Assembly (NCBI GenBank): GCA_030627625.1
Contig: DAOURR010000027.1
Coordinates: 1-28,080 of the forward strand
DNA length: 28,080 nt
Reading direction: 5' to 3'
Origin: UBA3103 sp002365855
GTDB lineage: Bacteria; Bacillota; Desulfotomaculia; Desulfotomaculales; Pelotomaculaceae
The position numbers and the translations under genes are program-made. A model generated the notes under the pieces. It searched no databases, had not been told where the DNA came from, and saw nothing but the letters and a program-made list of their open reading frames with translations. Below, in pieces: positions 1-7,902 of this stretch (position 1 is its first letter; each line of letters opens with the position of its first letter).

Positions 1-534
1 TCCGTCCTGGTGAAATGATATAAACAATACATCAGGATCATGCCAGTATATATCCTGGGTACCGTCTCCATGATGAACGTCCGTATCAATAATGGCGACT
101 CGTCTTATGCCGTGACGGCTACGCAGGTACTCAACCATAACAGCCTCGTTGTTTATATTGCAGAAACCACGATTTCCGTGAACAACCTTCATGGAGTGGT
201 GTCCGGGGGGCCTTACCAGCGCGAAACCGTTTGCAATCTGGCCTGAAACAATTTGCTCCGCAAGCAACATTGCCGCCCCTGCTGCTATCAGGTGAGGTTC
301 AGTAACCTGGTCTTTAACCCTTGGAACACAGAAGTGCGCCCTGGCAATATCGTGTGCTGTGGCCAGTGTGGGCGCGTACTCAACAATCTGAGGTAAATCC
401 ATAATTCCTTCTTCAAAAATTTGGTCCCTGGTATACAGCAGTCGCTCTTCTCTTTCAGGATGAGTTGGTGATATGGCCCAGTCAAAGGCGGGAAAGAAAA
501 TCAGGCCCGTTTTTTTAAAACTGTATTGTTTCAA
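1..534 (-). CDS. Histone deacetylase family protein (AcuC-type), 3' part cut by window edge
   Basis: Zinc-dependent deacylase of the arginase/deacetylase fold; bacterial members such as AcuC remove acetyl groups from lysines, for example on acetyl-CoA synthetase. The 178 visible residues hold the family landmarks: the PPGHH segment with the catalytic His pair near residue 127, GFCNINN near 145, and DTDVHHGDGTQ near 165, which supplies the zinc-binding Asp and His. The remaining residues lie left of the window. I place the start at a TTG (534-532) that overlaps the upstream gene's TGA as TTGA, with GGGAGG about seven bases before it. Nothing better lies upstream in frame. The overlap implies translational coupling with the hydantoinase-type gene. 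Family assignment is firm; the exact substrate is not, since acetylpolyamine amidohydrolases share these motifs. Confidence 0.9.
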   Translation of the reverse strand, partial: MKQYSFKKTGLIFFPAFDWAISPTHPEREERLLYTRDQIFEEGIMDLPQIVEYAPTLATAHDIARAHFCVPRVKDQVTEPHLIAAGAAMLLAEQIVSGQIANGFALVRPPGHHSMKVVHGNRGFCNINNEAVMVEYLRSRHGIRRVAIIDTDVHHGDGTQDIYWHDPDVLFISFHQDG

Positions 535-2216
535 AAAGCTCCCTCCCCGGCACTTATTCTATTAGTGATACCCCTTGGGGTCTGTACCGTGATATCGAAT
601 ATCTTTCCGGTAGTGGTCCAATCCCTGAACATATTGAACACTTCCTGACGGGTGACCTCAATTTCCTGGCTTTCAATTTTTAATCCATATCTTGACGCTC
701 TATTGATCAGGCTTTCTTTCGCTAAATTAAGGGCTTTCTGCTCATCGAAAGCCTTGTCTTTGATCCTGTCCTGTTGCCCTTCCTCCAGGATGATATAATA
801 GCCCTGCTCAGTATCCGCCCTTAAACTCATCTGCATTGTTGGCTTTGCCACGGCCGCTCCTATTGCATTTGCAACAGAAGCGTATGGCGGTATGACCGGT
901 GAACAACCAAGCGTTTCAGCAATTTTTGATACAAAACCAATTGCGCCGCCACCTACACCGGCAACAATGGAAGGACGGACCTTGTGCTTGTTTAAAATTT
1001 CCCATATCCGGTAGGCCGGCTCCTGCTCCCATTCTATAAACATCTTTTCAATCTCAGCCTTAATTGTGTCCACAACCATATCGATTACCTTATTGGCAAT
1101 ATCAACAACACTTATACCTAGACCTGCCCCCAGGGATTTCATAGCATCAGCTGCCATGTCCGGGTCGCCCAGTGTGGTCAAACCCAGCACCCGCAAAGCA
1201 TCAGTTGGAGTCGGGGCGGGCCCGCCAGTACAATAAGCCGGTCCCATCCTTTTAGGATGGATGATTATCCCCTCCCCGGTATTTTCCAGAAAGCTGTCAC
1301 CGCCCACGGCAACGGACTTGACGGCTAAGGCGCGTACCTGGGTCAGTCTCTCCATTACCCTGGCGCCTTTTGCGGACAATAGCGGCTGGCCGCTCAAGAT
1401 TAAGGCTAGATCGGTAGTAGTTCCACCAATATCCACTACGACCGCTGTTTCCTGAGGTGGTGTTAAGGCCATTACACCTAGAGTGCTTGCAGCAGGACCG
1501 GAAAAGATTGTTTCAACCGGCAGCTCCTCAGCCCTCTCAAGTGGAACAGTTCCACCGTCAGCTTTTAGGATAAAGACTTGTGCAGTAATATCTCTTTTCT
1601 CTAGGGCCTGTCGTACCGATTGAATAAAGTAGTGGTAGGGTTCCCTGGTGGCACAGGTTAAATAGGTTGTTTCCACCCTTCTCGGAAAATTCAATTGGCC
1701 GCCGACCCTTGAGCCCAGCTCAATATGCCAATCTGGGTACTTATTTTTGATATGTTCCGAAACTCTTTTTTCATGGGAAGTGTTGCGAGGTGAAAACTTT
1801 CCAACGACACCAACTTTTCTACTGGTTTTAGAGACCATGCCAGAAAGCGCAGCTTCAATTTCACTCTCTTTAATAGAAAGTATTTCCCTCCCGCGGTAAT
1901 CTATAGCTCCAGACAGGATATGAGCCCCTGTCCTGACTTTATAATACTCGCTGCTTAAACCAGGTCCCGGTATCAAAAATAAATCTACATCATCATATTT
2001 ATGTTCTGCAATCAGGTTGGTAATCATTGTTGTACTAAAGACAATTCGCTGTATTTTTTCCTTGTCTATCCCTTCCAGGACCAGATCAATTGCCTCTAAG
2101 ATTGAATCTAACAGGTTGTTCCTGGTTGGAATTTTGGCAAAAGAACGCACAATGTCATTTTCCAGAAACACAGCGTCCGTGAAAGTGCCCCCCACATCTA
2201 CACCGACAACATACAT
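531..2216 (-). CDS. Hydantoinase/oxoprolinase family protein (HyuA-like)
   Basis: ASKHA-fold protein of the HyuA/OplA family, whose members use ATP to open hydantoin or 5-oxoproline rings, often with a HyuB partner. The N-terminus GVDVGGTFTD is the first phosphate-binding loop. FSGPAAS near residue 237 and VVDIGGTTTDLAL near 258 mark the second nucleotide-binding half, and a glycine-rich GVGGGAIG lies near 420. At 561 residues it is shorter than typical HyuA proteins (about 650-700). No HyuB partner is visible. The ATG is preceded by a run of six Gs, an unusual ribosome site. It begins 30 bases after mutS ends and overlaps the deacetylase gene, so it probably shares transcription with both. 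Family is secure; substrate is unknown. Confidence 0.9.
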   Translation of the reverse strand: MYVVGVDVGGTFTDAVFLENDIVRSFAKIPTRNNLLDSILEAIDLVLEGIDKEKIQRIVFSTTMITNLIAEHKYDDVDLFLIPGPGLSSEYYKVRTGAHILSGAIDYRGREILSIKESEIEAALSGMVSKTSRKVGVVGKFSPRNTSHEKRVSEHIKNKYPDWHIELGSRVGGQLNFPRRVETTYLTCATREPYHYFIQSVRQALEKRDITAQVFILKADGGTVPLERAEELPVETIFSGPAASTLGVMALTPPQETAVVVDIGGTTTDLALILSGQPLLSAKGARVMERLTQVRALAVKSVAVGGDSFLENTGEGIIIHPKRMGPAYCTGGPAPTPTDALRVLGLTTLGDPDMAADAMKSLGAGLGISVVDIANKVIDMVVDTIKAEIEKMFIEWEQEPAYRIWEILNKHKVRPSIVAGVGGGAIGFVSKIAETLGCSPVIPPYASVANAIGAAVAKPTMQMSLRADTEQGYYIILEEGQQDRIKDKAFDEQKALNLAKESLINRASRYGLKIESQEIEVTRQEVFNMFRDWTTTGKIFDITVQTPRGITNRISAGEGAF

Positions 2217-2246
2217 ATGTTTCCCCCCATGGTATCTATCTTAATT

Positions 2247-4829
2247 TTAGTTATTTTTATTTAACTTTCTCTGTAACATATACAGCTTATTGATGGCTTC
2301 CAGCGGGGTCATATCCATAACATTAAGGCATCGCAATTCACTAATCACAGATATCTCACCCACTTTTAATGTGCTTTCAACTGTCTCGATTGCAGCTGAC
2401 AAATTAAATGATGTTTCATCAATAGTTTCAAAGTATTTTAATACTTCTTCAGCCCTTTTGATAATCTCCAAAGGCAGTCCTGCCAGCCTAGCTACATGGA
2501 TACCATAGCTGCGGTCAGCTTTTCCCGGAAGCAACTTTCGCAGGAATATGATGTCTTCTCCGTCTTCCTTGACTGCAAAATTTAAGTTGACAATTCCAGG
2601 TATTTGTTCCAAATCAGTGAGTTCGTGATAATGAGTTGAAAACAACGTCCTTGAACCAATCTTCAAATGAATATATTCCACCAGAGCTCTGGCAATGCTG
2701 ATACCATCGTAAGTACTGGTTCCGCGCCCTACCTCGTCCATAATAACCAGGCTTTTGTCCGTTGCCCCTGTTACTATAGACTGGCATTCATTCATTTCCA
2801 TCATAAAGGTGCTTTTTCCGCCTGCGATGTCGTCTGAAGCGCCGATCCTGGTGAAAATGCGGTCAACCAGCGGTATTGCGGCTGAGGTAGCCGGAACAAA
2901 ACTTCCAACCTGCGCCATTAGTACGATTAACGCCACCTGCCGCATGTAGGTGCTTTTACCAGCCATGTTCGGACCCGTGATTAATACCAGCCTGTTATTT
3001 ATTTTGTCCATAAGTGTGTCGTTTGGTACAAACTCACCTGGACCCATAACCCGTTCCAACACGGGGTGCCTGCCGCCTGCTATGGCAAGCCTGCCGTCTT
3101 CACTTATTTGGGGCCTGACGTACCTGTACAGCGCCGCAGCCTTAGCTATGGAGTATATTGCATCGGCTTTGGCGACAGCAGCGGCCGAATTTTGAATCCG
3201 GTTTATTTCCCCTGAAAGCTTCTCACGCAACTCATTAAAAAGACGGTGTTCCAACTGTAGTAGTCGTTCCTCCGCACCAATAACCAGGTCTTCATATTCT
3301 TTTAACTCAGGTGTCGAATACCTCTCTGCATTGGCTAGGGTTTGCCTTCGCCGGTAGTCTTCCGGAACAAGTTCCAGATTTGATTTGGTGATTTCTATAA
3401 AATAGCCGAAAATCTTATTAAAGCCTACCTTGAGTGACTTAATGCCTGTTCTGAGCCGCTCCCTTTCTTCCAGGCCTGCCAGCTTGTATTTAGCCTCGCG
3501 CCCTGACGAACGCAGCCTGTCCACCTCTGTATTAAATCCTGGCTTGATAATACCCCCTTCTCGAAGGGACAAGGGAGGATTATCAACAATACACTGGTCC
3601 AGAAGTTCTCTAATATCCGCCATCAGGTCAACTGAATGTCCGATTTCCTTAAGAAATTCAGATTCCGCGTTTAATAACAATGACTTTAGCGCGGGAAGCT
3701 GTGCAAGCGATTTACTTAAAGCTACCAGATCTCGTGCATTGGCCGTACCAAAAGATATCCTGCCCGACAGTCTTTCCAGATCATAAATATTTTTCAGGGC
3801 TTCTTTAAGGTCCATTCTCAAAAAAACCTTATGAACCAGTTCTTCGACTGCATCAAGTCGCAATTCAATCTCAAGCTTACTCACTAATGGCTGCTCTATC
3901 CAACTCCTAATCAATCTGCCGCCCATAGCAGTTACAGTATGATCCATAACTCCAATTAGTGTATGTTTTCTAGAAACTTCGCTGATTGACCGGGTTAATT
4001 CAAGATTCCGGCGTGTCGCCAAATCTAGATGCATGTATTTCCCCGGCTTTAAAAAATTGATTCGTCGAATATGAGCAAGATCTCTTTTCTGGGTCTCTTT
4101 AACAAATAAAACCAGTGCGCCTGAAGCTGCATCAGCATATTCATAGTCGGCATAATTTATTTCCTCAAAGACAGGCCCAAAATGATCCTTCAGGATATTT
4201 CTTGCTGCCTCTTTTACAAAAGCTTCGTCTTTAAAAGAGCTGATAGCATTTATTCCCAGTAATTTTAATTCATCACCAAGGGTTTCTGTTGTCGATAAAG
4301 GTAAAATCACCTCGGCAGGCATAAGCCTTGTTACTTCTCCCATTAATTCCGACCTGGCGTGTTTACCTAAAAAAGAGCCTGCCGTAAATGTTCCAGTGGT
4401 AATATCGGTAAAGGCTAAGCCGTAACCGTTCAACCCTGGTGATATGCTGGCCAGATAGTTATGTTTCTTTTCATCAAGGAGCTGTTCCTCAATGACAGTA
4501 CCAGGAGTTATCACTCTTGTCACTTCACGCCGCACAATTCCTTTTGCCGTCGAAGGGTCTTCAACCTGTTCACAGATGGCTACCCGAAATCCTTTTTTAA
4601 TCAGTCTTGCTATGTAACTTTCAGCGGCGTGGTACGGCACACCGCACATAGGAACCCGTTCCCGGCCTCCGCCGTCCCTTCCGGTAAGAGTTATTTCCAG
4701 TTCTCTTGATGCCGTGCGCGCATCATCAAAAAACATTTCATAAAAATCGCCCAACCTAAAAAAAAGGATAGCATCCTGGTGTTGTTCTTTAATCTTGAGA
4801 TACTGCCTGAACATTGGCGTTAAACCCAC
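2247..4829 (-). CDS. mutS: DNA mismatch repair protein MutS
   Basis: Mismatch-recognition ATPase of methyl-independent DNA repair. The full 860-residue length matches MutS1. The mismatch-wedging FYE motif sits near residue 30 within GDFYEMFF. Connector, lever and clamp regions follow. The ATPase has Walker A GPNMAGKST near 620, Walker B VIMDEVGRGTST near 695, and the STHYHEL signature near 730. The start is GTG, placed five bases after AGGAGGGG. miaB and a RicA-like gene lie upstream, reminiscent of the Bacillus miaB-ricA-cotE-mutS order, but mutL does not follow here; a HyuA-type gene does. A terminator and possible promoter just upstream suggest that mutS starts a separate transcript. Confidence 0.98.
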   Translation of the reverse strand: MGLTPMFRQYLKIKEQHQDAILFFRLGDFYEMFFDDARTASRELEITLTGRDGGGRERVPMCGVPYHAAESYIARLIKKGFRVAICEQVEDPSTAKGIVRREVTRVITPGTVIEEQLLDEKKHNYLASISPGLNGYGLAFTDITTGTFTAGSFLGKHARSELMGEVTRLMPAEVILPLSTTETLGDELKLLGINAISSFKDEAFVKEAARNILKDHFGPVFEEINYADYEYADAASGALVLFVKETQKRDLAHIRRINFLKPGKYMHLDLATRRNLELTRSISEVSRKHTLIGVMDHTVTAMGGRLIRSWIEQPLVSKLEIELRLDAVEELVHKVFLRMDLKEALKNIYDLERLSGRISFGTANARDLVALSKSLAQLPALKSLLLNAESEFLKEIGHSVDLMADIRELLDQCIVDNPPLSLREGGIIKPGFNTEVDRLRSSGREAKYKLAGLEERERLRTGIKSLKVGFNKIFGYFIEITKSNLELVPEDYRRRQTLANAERYSTPELKEYEDLVIGAEERLLQLEHRLFNELREKLSGEINRIQNSAAAVAKADAIYSIAKAAALYRYVRPQISEDGRLAIAGGRHPVLERVMGPGEFVPNDTLMDKINNRLVLITGPNMAGKSTYMRQVALIVLMAQVGSFVPATSAAIPLVDRIFTRIGASDDIAGGKSTFMMEMNECQSIVTGATDKSLVIMDEVGRGTSTYDGISIARALVEYIHLKIGSRTLFSTHYHELTDLEQIPGIVNLNFAVKEDGEDIIFLRKLLPGKADRSYGIHVARLAGLPLEIIKRAEEVLKYFETIDETSFNLSAAIETVESTLKVGEISVISELRCLNVMDMTPLEAINKLYMLQRKLNKNN

Positions 4830-4849
4830 CGGAACCCCTCCTGGTGACC

Positions 4850-4878
4850 ATTATAACATATGGTATTCTAAACCAAAA
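4850..4878 (-). promoter_or_regulatory. Tentative mutS promoter
   Basis: A perfect TATAAT lies on the minus strand at 4855-4850, ending about 20 bases before the mutS GTG. The -35 candidates are poor: TTTTGG with a 17-base spacer, or TTGGTT with 15. They overlap the T tract of the upstream terminator. The -10 box is clear; the whole promoter is a guess. Confidence 0.35.
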
Positions 4879-4903
4879 GAAAAACCCCCGGCTGCCCAGG
4901 GGG
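4875..4903 (-). terminator. Intrinsic terminator after the RicA-like gene
   Basis: On the minus strand CCCCTGG and CCGGGG form a seven-pair GC-rich stem (one T-G wobble) around a GCAG loop, followed by TTTTTCTTTT. It lies 30 bases past the stop at 4934 and before mutS, so it should separate the miaB-ricA transcript from mutS. Confidence 0.8.
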
Positions 4904-4933
4904 AGTTGTGTAATACCAAAAAATATATGAATA

Positions 4934-5329
4934 TTAGCTGCAGCAGCCGCTGTCACAGGAGTCATTAGTTTGACCGCAGCCACAATCACAACCATCGCCG
5001 GGTTTCATGCCAATCGATTCCGCGATGATATTATTTATAGATTGAAGCACATTTTCAAATTCTTGCTGTGCCTTGAAAAAATTATATACATAAGGGTTAT
5101 TTAGCATATTCATTTCAAGATCTTCCAGTTCCTTTTTTTGGCCTTCCGTTAGCTGCAAGCCCTGGGACTGAATTACCTGAAAAGCTTCTTGCTTTTCATT
5201 AAATTCACTGATTGCTTTTTGGGATTCCTGATTTTTCAGCATCATTTCTTCAGCTTCCCTTAAGGAATGCAATTCCTTAGAATTTGATAGTTCAATTCCC
5301 AGCTCTTTTGCCTTTTCCAACACCGACAA
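4934..5329 (-). CDS. YlbF/YmcA family protein with cysteine-rich tail (RicA-like)
   Basis: Helical protein of the YlbF/YmcA (RicF/RicA) family. In Bacillus these join RicT in an Fe-S-carrying complex that helps RNase Y process mRNA and influences sporulation, competence and biofilm formation. Residues 1-110 form a charged helical body. The last 21 residues hold six cysteines in a CDCGCG...CDSGCC arrangement, consistent with metal or Fe-S binding. The GTG at 5338 directly abuts GGAGG, which is too close. The TTG at 5329 has a seven-base spacer and is preferred, giving 131 residues. It sits between miaB and mutS, the position ricA holds near mutS in Bacillus. That context makes RicA the best guess over other YlbF paralogues. 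Confidence 0.8.
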   Translation of the reverse strand: MSVLEKAKELGIELSNSKELHSLREAEEMMLKNQESQKAISEFNEKQEAFQVIQSQGLQLTEGQKKELEDLEMNMLNNPYVYNFFKAQQEFENVLQSINNIIAESIGMKPGDGCDCGCGQTNDSCDSGCCS

Positions 5330-5373
5330 ACGTTTCACCTCCGCCCTATAGTTGTATTATGCATTGCTTTTTG

Positions 5374-6705
5374 TTACCTTTTGTTATTATTAATAATACC
5401 TGAAAGGTGAGCAAGGTGCCCTTCGGTAATGGTAACCAAAATATTTTTAGTTATTAAATTCTTGCTGCCCTCAAAAGTAACTATTTTATTTCCACGATTT
5501 CTTCCTAACAGCAAGCCTGACCTGCTATTACTCTCACCTTCTACCAAAACCTCATATATTTGACCGGCCTCTTCAACATTTTTCTCCAGACTGATTTGAT
5601 TCTGGAGCCTGATCAGTGCCTGAATTCGTTCCTTCTTAACAGGTTCCGGAATTTGCCCCGGCATAGCAGCAGCAGGCGTACCGGACCTGGCGTTATAAAC
5701 AAAGGTGTAGGAACTATCAAAGCGGACCTGTCTTACTAATTCCAGTGTTTCTTCAAAATCGACTTCTTCTTCACCTGGAAATCCGACCATAATGTCTGTT
5801 GTAATAGTTGCTCTGGGAATTGAGGAGACGATTTTTTCGATCAGCTTAAGATATTCCTCCCTGGTATAGCCCCTTTTCATATTGCCTAAAACACGGTTGC
5901 TGCCAGCCTGTACCGGAAGGTGAAAATGTTCACACACTTTACCGGATTGGGATATGACTTCAATTAATTTATCGGTAAAATCCCTGGGATGTGAGGTCAT
6001 GTAACGTATTCTATCGATCCCCCCAACATTCTCCAGCATTTGCAGCAGGCCCGCAAAATCCAAGATGCCATCAAGATCCTTGCCGTATGAGTTCACGTTT
6101 TGGCCAAGAAGTGTAATCTCTTTATAACCTTCCCGGCCTATTTTAGCGGCCTCCTCTATGATATCTTCAGGCCTGCGGCTTCTCTCTCTTCCCCTGACAT
6201 AAGGAACGATACAGTAAGTACAAAAGTTATCGCATCCGTACATAATGTTGAGCCAGGCGCGTATCTTCCCTTTTCTCTTAACTGGAAGACCTTCCACAAG
6301 CTCTTTTGGTAACGCTGGCAGTACCTCCTGGACATTTACACGCTCCACCTCTACCCTTTTTATTAACTCCGGCAGACGGTGGAGGTTGTGTGTGCCAAAT
6401 ATGAGGTCTACATAAGGAAAAAGATGGTGCAGTCTTGCTGCCATATGATCCTGTTGGGTCATACACCCACAAACACCGATGATTAGGTCTGGATTTGCCT
6501 TCTTCTGCTTGCGCAGTCTTCCTAAAAAAGAAAATACTTTATTTTCAGCAGTTCCACGTATGCAGCATGTATTTAGAATAATAATACCAGCGTCTGCAAC
6601 TCTGTCCGTTGGTATGAAACCCAGACTCTCAAGCATTCCCGCAACAACCTCAGAATCATGCTCATTCATCTGGCAACCAAAAGTTTTAATGAAATAAGGT
6701 TTCAT
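5374..6705 (-). CDS. miaB: tRNA-2-methylthio-N6-dimethylallyladenosine synthase MiaB
   Basis: Radical-SAM methylthiotransferase that adds a methylthio group to i6A37 of tRNAs. The N-terminal UPF0004 domain carries three conserved cysteines (FGCQMNEHDS, NTCCIRG, GVCGCM). The radical-SAM CxxxCxxC is in YGCDNFCTYC near residue 155, and a TRAM-type RNA-binding region ends the 443-residue protein. The frame is open upstream to a TTG at 6744, but that codon sits inside the -10 box of a good promoter, so it cannot be the start. ATG at 6705 begins the usual MKPYFIKTFGCQ. Its ribosome site (AAAGGAAG) is weak and distant. It heads the miaB-ricA transcript. Confidence 0.96.
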   Translation of the reverse strand: MKPYFIKTFGCQMNEHDSEVVAGMLESLGFIPTDRVADAGIIILNTCCIRGTAENKVFSFLGRLRKQKKANPDLIIGVCGCMTQQDHMAARLHHLFPYVDLIFGTHNLHRLPELIKRVEVERVNVQEVLPALPKELVEGLPVKRKGKIRAWLNIMYGCDNFCTYCIVPYVRGRERSRRPEDIIEEAAKIGREGYKEITLLGQNVNSYGKDLDGILDFAGLLQMLENVGGIDRIRYMTSHPRDFTDKLIEVISQSGKVCEHFHLPVQAGSNRVLGNMKRGYTREEYLKLIEKIVSSIPRATITTDIMVGFPGEEEVDFEETLELVRQVRFDSSYTFVYNARSGTPAAAMPGQIPEPVKKERIQALIRLQNQISLEKNVEEAGQIYEVLVEGESNSRSGLLLGRNRGNKIVTFEGSKNLITKNILVTITEGHLAHLSGIINNNKR

Positions 6706-6743
6706 AAAGAAAAGTTTCTTCCTTTTCCAGGAGATATAAAACA

Positions 6744-6772
6744 ATTATAACGATAATGCCTGTTCTATGCAA
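6744..6772 (-). promoter_or_regulatory. miaB: Sigma-A-type promoter of miaB
   Basis: Minus strand TTGCAT (6772-6767), a 17-base spacer and a perfect TATAAT (6749-6744). Transcription would begin near 6737, about 30 bases before the ATG at 6705. Its position rules out the upstream TTG start. Confidence 0.75.
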
Positions 6773-6940
6773 ACCGTGATCAAATATCTTGGGTAAAGAG
6801 TATTTAATAAGTTGAAACTAAAGATGGTAAAAAAATAAATGAAAATAGGAGATCAGAATTAGGTGTAGAAATTATAATGTATTATTTCGAGCAGGTGATT
6901 ACTAATACACTATAATTCGCTAAACAGGAGGTAGTTTGTT

Positions 6941-7294
6941 GTGCTGGAAAGAATTGCCGGGGTCGTTGTTCTCTTGGGTTTGGTTTTATCGGTTGTAGGC
7001 GCAATACTTGGAAATGAAAACATTAAAACAACCGGTGTGCTGGTTCTTCTAATTACAGCCACTGTTGCCGGTTATCGTTTTCTCAAGTTTTACGTAAGCC
7101 ACCCAACGCAAGAACTGGTAGGAATTTGCACAGACCAAAAACGCTTATCGTCACATTATGTTCTAACCTTTCGCACTGGCGCAGGTATCTACTCTGGACA
7201 GGCTAATTTGAAGCTAGGGGCAGCGATACGGGTGGGCGAAAAAGCCAGGCTCAAGGTTAAAGGACATATAATTACAGAAATAGGTAAAGTTTAG
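6941..7294 (+). CDS. Small two-helix membrane protein, unknown
   Basis: Unrecognised 117-residue protein. Two hydrophobic segments (about residues 5-23 and 30-50) would form a membrane hairpin. They are followed by a soluble, beta-rich tail of about 65 residues that looks like a small OB or SH3-like barrel, though this is only an impression. The start is GTG at 6941, nine bases after AGGAGG. A TATAAT occurs at 6911, but I see no convincing -35. The gene diverges from miaB and converges on the zinc-ribbon gene, with nine bases between their stops. NfeD-like C-terminal domains have a comparable layout, but the evidence is too thin to assign that. Confidence 0.75.
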   Translation: MLERIAGVVVLLGLVLSVVGAILGNENIKTTGVLVLLITATVAGYRFLKFYVSHPTQELVGICTDQKRLSSHYVLTFRTGAGIYSGQANLKLGAAIRVGEKARLKVKGHIITEIGKV

Positions 7295-7303
7295 GCAATA
7301 CTT

Positions 7304-7453
7304 TTAATCTTTTTCCTCGCCCTCATCAAACACAATAATTTCACAGCTGAAACTGCACCTCATGCAGAGTAAATTAAATTGCCCCGGCTCGGTCTCAACA
7401 TCCAGCTGAGTACACCCACACCTTGGACAATAGCATAATAATTTATTGTTCAT
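7304..7453 (-). CDS. Small zinc-ribbon protein, 49 residues
   Basis: Short minus-strand reading frame from ATG at 7453 to TAA at 7304. It encodes two cysteine clusters: CYCPRCGC at residues 7-14 and CMRCSFSC at 30-37, with a short hydrophobic and acidic tail. Paired CxxC knuckles about 20 residues apart are typical of zinc ribbons. GGAGAAGAG lies upstream of the ATG, within usable range. The stop is nine bases from the convergent membrane-protein stop, so it fills the gap exactly as a real gene would. The function is unknown; RNA, DNA or protein binding are all possible. Confidence 0.65.
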   Translation of the reverse strand: MNNKLLCYCPRCGCTQLDVETEPGQFNLLCMRCSFSCEIIVFDEGEEKD

Positions 7454-7561
7454 ATTCTTTTCTCTTCTCCGTTCAAATGTATTAACGATATATATTATAT
7501 TTTTATCCGGTTACAATAATAAATGTACAATATTTATTAACTGAAAGGCGGTGAACTAATT

Positions 7562-7756
7562 ATGGTTAATACTGGTATAAAAGCTGAACTTCAAAATTGC
7601 ATCAGGAATGCCCAGGACTGTATGATGGAAATGGGCAATGTGTTGGACAAACTGCCTGCTCAGGGGCACGAAGAAAAAAAGCGTTTAATGGGCCTTTGTG
7701 ATAAAACTGGCACTCTTTTAAAAGAAGCACAGCAAAGGTGTGAAAAGGTGATGTAG
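7562..7756 (+). CDS. Small helical cysteine-containing protein, unknown
   Basis: Unrecognised 64-residue, charged, probably all-helical protein. Cysteines are at residues 13, 20, 46 and 60, spaced so that two helices could each present a pair, as in small metal-binding or disulphide-linked helical hairpins. No signal peptide or membrane segment is seen, so it should be cytoplasmic. The ATG follows AAAGGCGGTGA at suitable spacing. A strong hairpin follows the stop immediately, so it is probably transcribed as a single gene. Confidence 0.65.
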   Translation: MVNTGIKAELQNCIRNAQDCMMEMGNVLDKLPAQGHEEKKRLMGLCDKTGTLLKEAQQRCEKVM

Positions 7757-7757
7757 G

Positions 7758-7795
7758 AGTTTCCCCGGTTATTTCCGGGGAAACTTCCTAATTTT
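7758..7795 (+). terminator. Hairpin after the 64-residue gene, probable terminator
   Basis: AGTTTCCCCGG (7758-7768) pairs perfectly with CCGGGGAAACT (7775-7785) around a six-base loop. The trailing run is interrupted (TCCTAATTTT), so termination may be partial. Confidence 0.6.
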
Positions 7796-7823
7796 ATAAC
7801 CCTTCCCACCGGTTGAGTGAACA

Positions 7824-7832
7824 TGTTATAAT
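7824..7832 (+). promoter_or_regulatory. Extended -10 promoter for the 212-residue gene
   Basis: TGTTATAAT gives a TGn-extended perfect -10 box. No good -35 is seen. Transcription would begin near 7839, after an alternative in-frame TTG at 7813. This supports starting translation at 7903 instead. Confidence 0.5.
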
Positions 7833-7902
7833 TCAATATGACCGTTCACAGCGGGTTACCAATGTTGCATGGTCTCAATGTTTATTTAGGAGGAGAAACA
7901 TA

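Noticed and set aside
288..485. A 65-codon minus-strand frame at the left end
   Set aside because: It overlaps the deacetylase gene in another frame; that frame carries family motifs (PPGHH, DTDVHHGDG), this one carries none.
6744..6746. TTG at 6744 as the miaB start
   Set aside because: The codon lies in the -10 box of a well-formed promoter and would not be transcribed; ATG 6705 begins the conserved N-terminus.
7813..7902. N-terminal 30 codons of the unknown protein from TTG 7813
   Set aside because: A promoter lies inside this stretch and a much better ribosome site precedes TTG 7903.
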